Below are positions 53,902 through 63,562 of a stretch of DNA of 64,000 bases, piece after piece. Location of the stretch: NCBI GenBank assembly GCA_023678885.1, contig CM042955.1:36240088-36304087 (forward strand). Direction: 5' to 3'. Position 1 is the first letter of the stretch; each line of letters opens with the position of its first letter. Under the pieces are notes generated by a model. That model was not told where the DNA came from. It saw nothing but the letters and a program-made list of their open reading frames with translations, and did no database searches. The translations under genes and the position numbers were made by a program. The DNA comes from Pogostemon cablin. Its lineage: Eukaryota > Streptophyta > Magnoliopsida > Lamiales > Lamiaceae.

Positions 53902-54800
53902 AGTGGGTTTCTGCTCTGTGCGTTGTGGTGAATATGGAAATCAATACTAATAGAATGGTGAATCTCAATGGTTCTAATTATCATGTGTGGAAAGGCAAGA
54001 TGGAGGATATTCTTTATGTGAAAGATTATTATTTGTTGTATTTGAAACTAAAAAGCCTGATGATAAAACAGATGATTAATGGAATATATTGCATCGTCAA
54101 GTATGTGGTTACATTAGGCAGTGGGTGGATGATAATGTATTGAACCATGTTAGTGGAGAAACACATGCACGAACATTGTGGAAAAAGTTGGAGGAACTGT
54201 ACACTAGAAAAAGTGGGAAGAACAAGTTATTTCTAATCAAGCAGTTGATGAATTTGAAATTCAGAGATAGCACTCCTATGACGGATCACTTGAATTCATT
54301 TCAGGGCATTATTAATCGATTGTCGGAAATGAATATCAAGTTTGAGGATGAAGTACAGGGCTTATGGTTTCTTGGTACATTGCCGGATTCATGGGAGACA
54401 TTCAGGACATCTTTATCTAATTCAGCCCCTAATGGTACCATTACAATGGATTTGGTTAAGGGCAGCATTTTGAATGAGGAAACAAGGAGAAAATCGCAGG
54501 GCCCTTTACAGCAATCAGAGGTTTTGGTTACAGATAAGAGGGGGAGAAGTAATAGTAGAGGTCCAACAGGCAAGCAAAAAGGCAGGAGGAGTAAATCCAA
54601 CAGACATAGCAAGGTTGAGTGTTGGAATTGTAAAACTCCAGGACACATAGCAAAGTATTGCAGAAAACCCAAGCAAGATGACAAGAAAGAAAGAAAGAAT
54701 GAAGAAACGAAAGATAATGATCGAGTGTCTACTGCAGCAGGTGATTTCCTTATCTTTCGTGATTATGAAGTTGTCAATCTTGCATGTCGTGAAAGCATTT
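53902..54800 (+). pseudogene. Copia 2 gag (5' frameshift)
   Basis: ATG 53934 (MEINTNRMVNLNGSNYHVWKGKMEDILYVKDYYL) gives the gag N-terminus in one frame. Near 54040 the frame shifts, and a TAA follows near 54077; from 54089 the main frame is open: VCGYIRQWVDDNVLNHV, LWKKLEELYTRKSGKNKLFLIKQLMNLKF, FLGTLPDSWETF, a basic KQKGRRSKSNRHSK segment and an intact zinc knuckle CWNCKTPGHIAKYC (54619-54661). Tork/TNT1-type gag. The usual primer site after the LTR is replaced by AGTGGGTTTCTGCTCTG. Confidence 0.88.
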
Positions 54801-56330
54801 GGGTGATTGATAGTGGGGCATCCATACATGCCACATCTCATAGAGAGATGTTCACATCCTACATGTCAGGTGACTATGGTAATGTTAGGATGGGTGATGA
54901 TGGCTTAGCTAAAGCCATTGGCGTTGGAGATGTATGTTTGCGGACTAGTAATGGTGCTACACTAGTTTTGAGAAATGTGAAGCACGTGTCTGATCTTCGA
55001 TTGAACTTGATATCTGTTGGGAGACTTGATGATGAAGGTTTCTGCAGTGTGTTCTTCGATGATCAGTGGAAGCTTACAAGAGGTTCTTTAGTTGTTGCTA
55101 GAGGTCAAAAACACTCCTCATTGTATTTGATGCAAGCAAAGCTACTTGATGGCTCTATTAATGCAGTTAAGAATGAGGGGATAGTTGAGTTGTGGCACAG
55201 CAGACTCAGTCATATCAGTGAAAAGGGATTGAAGATTTTAGAGAAGAGAAATCTCATTCTAGACTTGAAGAATGCATCTTTAAGGAAGTGCTCTCACTGT
55301 TTGGCGGGAAAGCAAACTCGAGTTGCTTTCAAGACCTCAACTCCTACCAGAGCATCAGGTATACTCGATTTAATTTATTTTGATGTTTGTGGTCCTATGA
55401 AAATAAGAACTCTTGGTGGTGCTTTATATTTTGTTACTTTTATAGATGATCACTCAAGAAAGACCTGGATCTACATGTTGAAGACGAAAGATCAGGTGCT
55501 CGATGCATTCAAGCAGTTTCATGCCTTAGTTGAGAGACAGACTGGGAAGAAGATGAAATGTATCAGATCGGATAATGGAGGGGAATATATTGGTCCTTTT
55601 GATGAGTATTGCAGAGAGCAAGGTATCCGACATCAAAAGACTACTCCAAAGACTCCTCAGTTGAATGGTCTTGCAGAAAGGATGAACAGAACATTGGTCG
55701 AGAGAGTAAGATGTCTGCTATCAGAAGCAGGATTGTCTTCATCATTTTGGGGTGAGGCTCTGAGTACTGTTGTACATGTTTTAAATCTTACTCCGTGTGT
55801 TCCTTTAGACTTTGATGTTCCAGATAGAGTCTGGTCAGGAAAAGATGTTTCCTATAATCATTTGCGGGTCTTTGGATGTAAGACATTTGTGCATATTCCC
55901 AAAGATGAGAGGTCTAAGTTGGATATGAAGACTCGACAGTGTGTGTTTCTTGGTTATGGCCAAGATGAGTTTGATTACAGACTTTATGATCCCTTGGAGA
56001 AGAAGCTTGTCAGAAGTCGGGATGTTATGTTTGTTGAGGATCAAACCATAAGAGACATTGAGAAGACGGATAGCTCAGTTTCTACACCTGGTGATGACTT
56101 GATTGACTTGGAAATTGTTCCTCACAGTCAAGGTCAAGTAGAAGCTGAAGAGCAGAATCAGGATCAGCCTGATTTCGGTAATGATGAGCATGTCGATCAT
56201 CCTTTGCATGATGAAGAGGATATCGATCAGCCACAACCACCTGATATTCCAGAACAGGAGGTTCAAGAACCACCTAGAAGAAGTAGTAGAGCTCGTGTAC
56301 CTTCTAGGATGTATCCTCCTGATCAGTATG
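54801..56330 (+). pseudogene. Copia 2 protease and integrase (open)
   Basis: Same frame as gag. Protease: WVIDSGASIHATSH (D-S-G at about 54808) and LISVGRLDDEGFC. GAG-pre-integrase: ELWHSRLSHISEKGL and CSHCLAGKQTRVAF. Integrase core: YFDVCGPMKIRTLGGALYFVTFIDDHSRKTW, RSDNGGEYIGPF and NGLAERMNRTLVERVRCLLSEAG, with Asp, Asp and Glu all present. The C-terminal part has VFGCKTFVHIPKDERSKLDMKT and FLGYGQDEFDYRLYD. An acidic linker leads to RT. No stop in this stretch. Confidence 0.92.
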
Positions 56331-57300
56331 TGCTCTTGACTGACGGGGGAAAGCCTGAATGCTATGGAGAAGCAGTTCGTGGAGAACACAGGAATGAATG
56401 GTTGGAAGGAATGCAAGATGAGATGAAGTCTTTGCATGAAAATGACACATTTGATCTGGTGAAACTACCAAAGGGGAAGCATGCTTTGAAGAACAAGTGG
56501 GTGTACAGGATAAAACAAGATGAGCACACCTCAAAGCCTCGATTCAAAGCTAGATTGGTTGTTAAAGGTTTCAGTCAGAAAGAGGGAGTTGATTTTGAAG
56601 AAATTTTCTCTCCGATTGTCAAAATGTCTTCTATCCGTTTTGTGCTTGGTTTGGCTGCTAGTCTTGACTTTGAGATTGAACAGATGGATGTCAAAACTGC
56701 TTTTCTTCATGGTGAGCTAGATAAAGAGATTTACATGGTGCAACCTGAAGGTTTCAAGGTGAAGGGAAAAGAAGACCATGTATACAAACTGAAGAAAAGT
56801 CTCTACGGTTTGAAGCAAGCACCTAGATTGTGGTATCAGAAATTTGAGTCAGTTATGGGAGAGCAAGGCTACCAGAAGACTATTTCTAATCATTGTGTGT
56901 TTGTTTAGAAGTTCTCGGATGATGATTTCATTATATTATTGATGTATGTTGATGATATATTGATTGTTGGCAGGAATGTTTCAAGAATTGACAGGTTGAA
57001 GAAACAGTTGAGCAAATCCTTTGCCATGAAGGATTTGGGGCCAGCAAAGAAAATCCTTGGTATCAACATCACCCGAGATAGAGCAAACAAGAAGTTGCAC
57101 TTGTCACATGAGAAGTATATTGAGAAAGTGCTTGAAAAATTCAATATGAGCAAAGCTAAAGTGGTTAGTTCTCCTATTGCCACTCATTTTAAGCTTGGTG
57201 CTCATCATAGTCCTTCAACCGATGAAGAGAAGGAAGCAATGAGAAGAGTTCCATATGCTTCAGCTGTGGGAAGCTTGATGTATGCAATGGTGTGTACGAG
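56331..57300 (+). pseudogene. Copia 2 reverse transcriptase, one in-frame stop
   Basis: EWLEGMQDEMKSLHENDTFDLVKLPKGKHALKNKWVYRIK, ARLVVKGFSQKEGVDFEEIFSPIVKM, MDVKTAFLHGELDKEIYM and YKLKKSLYGLKQAPRLWYQKF; then TAG at 56906-56908, and LMYVDDILIVGRN with catalytic YVDD at 56945-56956, LGPAKKILGINITRDR and YIEKVLEKFNMSKAK. The stop is the only break after 54089. Confidence 0.92.
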
Positions 57301-57916
57301 GCCTGACATAGCTCATGCAGTTGGTGTTGTTAGCAGTTATTTGTCTAATCCGGGAAAGGAGCATTGGAATGCTGTGAAGTGGATAATGAGGTATCTACGA
57401 GGTACGTCTAGTTTGAGACTCACCTTTGGAGGTGGGAAGCCTGAGTTAGTTGGCTATACCGATTCAGATATGGGATCTGATGTGGACACCAGAAAGTCGA
57501 TTTCTACTTACCTAGTGACATTCGCAGGTGGCGTTGTGTCATGGCAATCAAGATTGCAAAAGTGTGTTGCACTCTCCACAACAGAATCAGAGTACATTGC
57601 TGCAACGGAAGCATGTAAAGAGGTGTTATGGTTCAAAAGGTTTATGGAGGAGATTGGATTGAAGCAACAGAGGTATGTAGTATTTTGTGATAGTCAGAGT
57701 GCTATCCATCTCAGCAAGAATGCTGCATTTCATTCAAGATCGAAGCATATTCATGTGAGATATCATTGGATGAGGGATGTCATCAATGATAAGTTGCTTG
57801 AGCTTGAAAAGATTCATACAGATGATAATGGTGCTGACATGATGACGAAGGCATTGCCTAGAGAAAAGCTCGAGGTATGTCGTGTGATAGCCGGAATGGC
57901 TAGTCTCTCCACATAA
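57301..57916 (+). pseudogene. Copia 2 RNase H
   Basis: MRYLRGTSSLRLTFGGG, LVGYTDSDMGSDVDTRKSISTYLVTFAGGVVSW, LSTTESEYIAATEACKEVLW, VVFCDSQSAIHLSKNAAFHSRSKHIHVRYHWMRDVI and ADMMTKALPREKLEVCR, ending at a stop at 57914-57916. Acidic residues (YTDSD, TTESEY, CDSQSA) are in place. Confidence 0.92.
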
Positions 57917-57920
57917 TCGG

Positions 57921-57933
57921 AAAGGGGGAGATT
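57921..57933 (+). other. Polypurine tract of Copia 2
   Basis: AAAGGGGGAGATT directly before the Copia LTR. Confidence 0.8.
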
Positions 57934-58768
57934 TGTTGGGTTGGGTTTCCAAATATGTGAAGAGCCCAATATCCAACAAGGTGGATAAGCCTAAGTAGGC
58001 CCGATACTTGGTTTTATCTTATCCCGTAAGTCATTGACGGAAGAGAGAAGAAAAAGAGGGCAAAAACACAATTCACGTTTTAGAGAGAAAATCCAGCGCA
58101 GTGATATTCCAGAAACAATAACCGGAGTTTCAACCGTCGGATCGAGCTGAATTTTGGTCAGTACGTTTGGAACTTGTGGAGGTATATTGTGAACGGTAGA
58201 GATCGTGTTTGGAGCTTTGTATTGACGGTAATACGCCGAAAACAGAAGCAGATTTTTGGGCGATTCTGTTCTGCGCAGTCTAGGGGAAAGAGCCGTTTCT
58301 CACAAACCAACCGTTGGATCGAGCTGTAATTTGGACAGCACGTTCAGGACGCATAGAGGTTGATTCTGGATGGTGGAGATCGGATTCTGAAGTTCCTAAA
58401 GTTGTGAACTCTGAACGTTAGTTGGTGCAGTTTGGTGAGGTCTTTCTAATCTCGTTATTTGTTATCAAGTATTGAGCGTCTTGATACGTTTGTGATAGAG
58501 TGTCTGTGGTGGCAGATTGTAACTCTTGGATTTTTATCTCATAGTGAAGTTTATGGTGGGCTTCGGTCCCGTGGTTTTTTACCTTCTCACATTGAGGAGG
58601 TTTTCCACGTTAAATTGCTTGTGTTGTGCGTTGTTGATTGCTTGCTTTATCGTGCATTATATTATTAGGATTGTTTCCTACTAGATTCACACAAGAGAGG
58701 GATAATTGATCATTTCGCTGCGTAGACGAATAGTTTATTATTTGATTATTCGTGTGTTTATCCCAACA
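57934..58768 (+). repeat. Single LTR of Copia 2
   Basis: 835 bp, TGTTGGGTTGGG...TATCCCAACA. It contains two near-copies of a segment (GATCGAGCTGAATTTTGG at 58141; GATCGAGCTGTAATTTGG at 58318; each followed by AGCACGTT/AGTACGTT). There is no partner LTR on the 5' side; its ends share TGTTGGxTTGGG and CCCAACA with the TRIM LTR. Confidence 0.85.
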
Positions 58769-58878
58769 AAGTGGTATCAGAGCCAGGCCTCAAACTTAAC
58801 CGGCCCAGCCCGGGGTTGGTGGGATGTTCGGACCTCAAACTGGATGGTCTAGCTGCAGGACTTTGTTTGAGGGGGAAA
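58769..58878 (+). repeat. TRIM interior, second copy
   Basis: AAGTGGTATCAGAGCCAGG, then the same 109-bp TRIM interior as 53581-53689 with about four differences, ending in GAGGGGGAAA before LTR3. Confidence 0.88.
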
Positions 58879-59090
58879 TGTTGGTTGGGTGTCAACCAAA
58901 GTCCCACATCGGTTAGAAGTGGGGATGGCGAAGGGTTTATAAATGAGGGATGGATTCTCCCTAGCATGAGGCCTTTTGGATGTGAAGCCCAGAGTGGTAA
59001 AACCGTGCGGGCCAGTGGGCGGCCCAAAACGGACAATATCATGCTAGTGGATTGAGTGGGCCCGGCTCCGCTGGGCGGATAAACCCAACA
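58879..59090 (+). repeat. TRIM LTR3
   Basis: 212 bp, about five differences from LTR1 by eye. USE at 58901-58911 and TTTATAAAT from 58936, 24 nt apart. Confidence 0.9.
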
Positions 59091-59330
59091 CTCGTTTCGT
59101 CTCCAGACCTTGATTCTCGTGTTGGCCGAGCCGGTGTAGATGTGGCCGTCGTCGGACAAAATGATAACATTTATGGCGTCGTCGTGCTCGTTCTGTACGG
59201 ACTGGATGCACTTGAAATCCAAAGTCCGCCATGCTTGAAGGATTTGTCCCACGAAACAGAGTATAAGAAGGAGCCATCTTTCGACAGAGCTAGAGCTGAT
59301 ACAGCCTCCGTTCCCAATACATTATTATCA
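59091..59330 (-). pseudogene. WD40 repeat gene fragment, JINGUBANG-like
   Basis: Minus strand: AVSALALSKDGSFLYSVSWDKSFK (about 59306-59234), a frameshift, then WRTLDFKCIQSVQNEHDDAIN and VIILSDDGHIYTGSANTRIKVW ending RRNE at the TRIM border. Two WD40 blades with S-W-D-K and the IKVW end match plant JINGUBANG-type seven-blade proteins (cytoplasmic or nuclear scaffold; a negative regulator of pollen germination in Arabidopsis). The composite element splits it from 53322-53368. The frameshift and the stop at 53322 show it was or became a pseudogene. Confidence 0.7.
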
Positions 59331-59807
59331 TTTATCTAAATGCGTCGGTTACCAAAAAAAACCTCCATTTTCATTCATTTTTGACGTTGGGTATATTAGA
59401 CAATAAAAATATCCTTGAATTAAAATATGAGAACTTAATGAGTGAAGAGTATTGTGGTAATAATAAAAAGCACCAAGACTGATCAAATCAAGAATATGCT
59501 GCCACATCAGATTTAGTTCATTCAAAAGTTGACAAATCAGTCTTAAAACACTCCTAAGATGACAACTAATCAAGTGAACTCCATGTTCATCTGTTTATTA
59601 ATCTCTCCCCATAATTAGGAAATTCCACCTCAACACAACACATACTCATATACATATATGCTCAATAAAACATGCAAATACATATAACCAAAAACACAAT
59701 GGAATTGAAATTCGTGCATTATTATTGATTCCTAAAAAATAGATCATGAATTGATCTTTACAAAAACATAAAAAAACAAGAAAAGAAATTAAGATAAGTT
59801 GATCATG
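59331..59807. other. AT-rich intergenic DNA, no gene seen
   Basis: No domain or repeat boundary recognised; several long A/T runs. Confidence 0.5.
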
Positions 59808-60002
59808 TCACAAATAACCCTCAGTAACGGGTTTGTTTTGTTGCAGAACTAGGGCTTGATGTAGAGAGATATCGAGAGATGTTTGATGAGTAGGGTTTTT
59901 GCAAAAAGAGATGGCCAAGCGTGGGTTGTCCTGTTCATCTCTGTAACCCCATATCTGGACCACCTCATCTTTCTTGGCTTCATTGGCAACTATTAGGAAT
60001 TT
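59808..60002 (-). pseudogene. Unrecognised C-terminal coding fragment
   Basis: The minus frame reads VANEAKKDEVVQIWGYRDEQDNPRLAISF, then CKNPTHQTSLDISLHQALVLQQ and ends ...EGYL with TGA at 59808. Composition looks like a real protein end rather than chance, but I do not recognise it. It abuts the left end of the Copia 3 LTR (about 60000), so upstream exons would be displaced by that element. Confidence 0.35.
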
Positions 60003-60294
60003 AGACACACACACGCACACGATGACACGAATAACACGAGATTTATTTACCCAGTTCGTCTTTCGACTACATCTGTGGGCGATGCCAAGCCAGGATTTTT
60101 CTTACCTTGTTGGACAAGTCAACTACAATGAGAAAATATCTTGATCAAGATAACACAATGGATAACTTCTTGATCAAGATAACACAATGGATAACTTCTT
60201 GATCAAGATAACTTGCCCTAATCCTAAGCCCATTAGGATCAACTGGGCCAAAAAAAAATACGGGCCCAAAGAATTTAGGCTCCATACTCCAACA
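60000..60294 (-). repeat. 3' LTR of Copia element 3 (left edge uncertain)
   Basis: On the minus strand the LTR starts TGTTGGAGTATGGAG at 60294, just after a polypurine tract (complement of 60295-60309, CTCCAAGTGGGAGAT). It includes three copies of the palindrome TCTTGATCAAGA in 30-bp tandem units (60138-60211). The far end near 59995-60000 was inferred from a TCCTAATA-like end and is uncertain. Confidence 0.6.
60138..60211. repeat. 30-bp tandem repeats with TCTTGATCAAGA palindrome
   Basis: 2.5 units of TTCTTGATCAAGATAACACA plus ATGGATAAC. Each unit holds the perfect 12-bp palindrome TCTTGATCAAGA. Confidence 0.9.
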
Positions 60295-60379
60295 ATCTCC
60301 CACTTGGAGACTAAATCCTCCATGTAGCATATCTCCTAGTTCTCCTCCCGTATCCGCCTGGCATCACCTAGCCTTTTCT

Positions 60380-61051
60380 TCAAGTTCCAAGGCCAATTGA
60401 AGCTATGCATAGCTTCAATTTCTCTAAGGTCACCACCTTAGTAAACATGTCCGCTGGATTCTCATTTCCAAGGATCTTCATAAGCTGTAAGACCTTCTTT
60501 TCCAAAAGGTGACGGATGTAGTGATACTTCAATTCAACATGCTTTGTTCTTGAGTGAAATGTCGGATTCTTTGCAAGAAATATAGCACTTTGACTATCAC
60601 TAAAAAGAGTACTATTTTCATGCTCCTTCCCAAGTTCCCCCAAGAAATTCTGCAACCACACCATCTCCTTACTTGCCTCTGTCACAGCTATATACTCTGC
60701 CTCCGTGGTGGACAATGCAATAACCTTCTGCAACTTAGAAGTCCAAGATATAGTAGTACCACCATAAGTAAAGATATACCCGGTTGTACTTCTTCTCCCA
60801 TCAAGGTCATTAGATGCCAAGTTTGCATCCACATAACCCACCAGCGCCACACTCTTGCCTTTGAAACACAAAGCATTGTATGTGGTACCTCTCAAGTATC
60901 GCAGGACCCACTTCACTGCTTCCCAATATTGCTTGCCCGGATCACTCATGAACCGGCTTACTACTCCCACTGCATGAGCAATATCTGGTCTTGTACACAC
61001 CATGGCATACATGATGCTACCAATTGCTGAAGCATATGGAACACTAATCAT
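60380..61051 (-). pseudogene. Copia 3 RNase H
   Basis: VPYASAIGSIMYAMVCTRPDIAHAVGVVSRFMSDPG, KWVLRYLRGTTYNALCF, LVGYVDANLASNDLDGRRSTTGYIFTYGGTTISW, LSTTEAEYIAVTEASKEMVW, LFSDSQSAIFLAKNPTFHSRTKHVELKYHYIR and NPADMFTKVVTLEKLKLC. Ends at the natural stop at 60380. D-A-N replaces the usual D-A-D in the first acidic motif. Confidence 0.92.
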
Positions 61052-62512
61052 TTATGCACGTTCTTCCTTGTTCTTTGGTGATTCCTTCTTTGAAAGTTTG
61101 AATTGACTTCCCAGTGGAACACTCACAGGCTTCGACTCTGACATGTTGAATCTTTCCAGGACCTTCTGAATGTAACTCGCCTGTGAAAGATATACATATC
61201 CCGCCGCCTTATCACGTTCAATCCTCATGCCCAAAACCTGTTTTGCCTCTCCAAGATCCTTCATGGAGAACCGTTCTGACAACTGTTTCTTCAACTTATA
61301 TACCTCTCTTGCATCGACTCCTATGATCAACATATCATCAACATATAGCAAGAGAATAAGGAAGCTTTTGTCAAACCTCTTGTAGTAGCAACAATGATCA
61401 GCGTGACATCTATGATAATCAATCTCCATCATGAAGCTGTCAAACTTCTTATACCACTGCTTTGGGGCTTGTTTTAGGCCATACAAACTTTTCTTTAATT
61501 TGCATACAAGTGGCTCCTTTCCCTTCTCTACGAAACCCTCAGGCTGTGTCATGTACAACTCTTCCACCAATTCACCATGAAGAAATGCCGTCTTCACATC
61601 CATCTGATGCAATATCAAGTTTTCTGCAGCTACCATACTCAACACCATTCGAATAGTGGTCACTTTCACAACAGGAGTAAAGACATCAGTATAGTCAATA
61701 CCATGTTGCTGCTCAAACCCCTTGACAACCAAATGGGCTTTGTAGCGTCTGCTACCATCAGCTTCATTCTTGATTCGGTAGACCCACTTGCAGTGCAAAG
61801 CCTTTTTACCCTTTGGGAGCTCAACAAGTTCCCAAGTGCCATTCAACAGAAGAGATGCTAACTCATCATCCATAGCACCTCTCCATTTTCGTCTATCTTC
61901 ACTCTGCTTTGCCTCTACATAACACTCATGCTCACCACCATCAGTAAGTAACAAGTAGTAGTTAGAGGGCGAATACCTATCAGGTGCACGTCGCTCTCTA
62001 GCTGGTCTCTGCAACGGATCCTCCAATGGTGGTGGTGGTGTCCTTGGTTCTCCAATGAGAACCTCTTTCTCATTCTGACTCTCCTTGCTCCCACTCGAGT
62101 TTGAGATGTCTAACTCGACTTCTTGGGTATTAGTCTTGTCAGAATTTGATGCCTCCAATCTGTTCTTGTACATAACATGTTCATTAAAAACCACATCTCT
62201 ACTGCGAATAATATTTCGGTTGTTCTCATCCCAGAGTCTATAACCGAACTCATCACCACCATAACCAAAGAACGTACACTTAACAGATTTAGCATCTAAC
62301 TTGCTTCTATCATTAGAACTAATATGAGCATATGCAACACAACCAAAGACATGCAAGTAAGACAGATTTACCTCTTTTCCTGTCCATTCTTCCTCTGGTA
62401 TTCTGTTTTCCAACGGAACTGATGGACTTTTGTTAATTAGGTATGCTGCTGTGTTTACTGCATCTGCCCAAAACATCTTAGGCAGTCCACTCTTCAATCT
62501 CATACATCTAGC
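61052..62512 (-). pseudogene. Copia 3 integrase C-terminus and reverse transcriptase
   Basis: SGLPKMFWADAVNTAAYLINKSPS, LSYLHVFGCVAYAHI and FFGYGGDEFGYRLWD (integrase C-terminal part), then the linker EPRTPPPPLEDPLQRPARERRAPDRYSPSNYYLL, and RT: WRGAMDDELASLLLNGTWELVELPKGKKALHCKWVYRIK, MDVKTAFLHGELVEELYMTQPEGF, YGLKQAPKQWYKKF, LLLYVDDMLIIG (YVDD, complement of 61334-61345) and MKDLGEAKQVLGMRIERD. A TAA at 61052-61054 ends this stretch in a conserved region. Confidence 0.92.
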
Positions 62513-63562
62513 TCACTCATTCAAAGTTCTGTTCATTCGTTCTGCCACTCCATTCTGCTGGGGAGTTCCTCTCACGGTCTTCTCCATGCGAATACCATTC
62601 TCAGCACAATATTCCTTGAACTCACGGAGTTCATATTCACCTCCATTGTCAGAACGAAGACACTTTACTTTTAGTCCCATTTCATTCTCTACAAGGGCTT
62701 TCCACTTCCTGAAAGTATCAAATGCATCAGTTTTATTTTTCAGAAAATAAACCCATACCTTTCGAGTGGAGTCATCGATGAAGGTCATGTAGTACTCCGA
62801 ACCACCAAGGGACTTCGTGGGCACTGGTCCCCATAGATCGCTATGCACCAACTCTAACTTTTCTGCCTTCAAGGTTCTGCCACCTCTCGAGAAACTTACT
62901 CTTCTCTGTTTCCCGAAAACACAGTCCTCGCATAGGCCAACTTCAATAGATTTCAGCCCTGGAAGTCTCTCTTTCGAACACATTACCTTCATCCCTTTCT
63001 CGCTCATGTGACCCAGTCGACAGTGCCACAAATCAACATTAGTCGTAGCTCCTGCAAGATCAATGCAGTCCTTGGAGTTAGTTGTAGTATACAACATCCC
63101 CTCCTTCTTCCCTCGCGCTACTATCATTACTCCTTTACTGATCTTCCAACTGTTGCTGCCATAAGTCACTGAGTATCCTTCTACATCAAGCTGTCCAATT
63201 GAAAGCAAATTTTTTTTCAATCCTGAAATGTGCCTAACACCATTCAGCTTTAATGTCGATCCGTTTGGTGTGGATATCCGAACATCTCCTTTCTCCACGC
63301 TCTTCAAGGGCTCATCATCAGCAAGGTAGACTTGTCCGAATTCACCAGACACATAGTTCTCCATTATTTCAGCATCACTGCATGAGTGAAATGATGCTCC
63401 AGAATCCAACACCCATGATTCCAGCGGACTACTGACACTCAAGACCAACGCATCTCCAATATCATCTATGGTTGCGTTTGCTGTCTTCTTCTCATTCTGT
63501 CCCTTCTTATTTTTCTTGGGCGCTGTACACTGATTCCTGTAGTGACCAAACTCATCACAATT
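62513..63562 (-). pseudogene. Copia 3 protease and integrase core
   Basis: WVLDSGASFHSCSD (protease D-S-G), DVRISTPNGSTLKLNGVRHI, NLLSIGQLDVEGY; GAG-pre-integrase VDLWHCRLGHMSEKGMKVM and CEDCVFGKQRRVSF; integrase HSDLWGPVPTKSLGGSEYYMTFIDDSTRKVWVYFL, LRSDNGGEYELREF, TPQQNGVAERMNRTLNE. Catalytic Asp, Asp and Glu present. The TGA at 62513-62515 is compatible with C-to-T change at an arginine codon. Confidence 0.92.

Larger units (their letters stand above)
53369..59090 (+). mobile_element. Composite TRIM-Copia-TRIM element
   Basis: Order: TRIM LTR1 (53369-53580), TRIM interior, TRIM LTR2 (53690-53901), Copia gag-pol (53902-57933), Copia LTR (57934-58768), TRIM interior, TRIM LTR3 (58879-59090). 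The outer flanks CTTGT (53364-53368) and CTCGT (59091-59095) match at 4 of 5. There is no Copia 5' LTR; Copia sequence joins TRIM LTR2 at ...CCCAACA-AGTGG, and the Copia LTR joins the TRIM interior at ...CCCAACA-AAGTGGTATCAGAGCC. All three TRIM LTRs are 212 bp; LTR1 and LTR3 look most alike. Confidence 0.85.

Noticed and set aside
56075..56437. Minus-strand frames opposite Copia 2 and the + strand frames opposite Copia 3
   Set aside because: Shadows of the gag-pol coding frame, without domains of their own.
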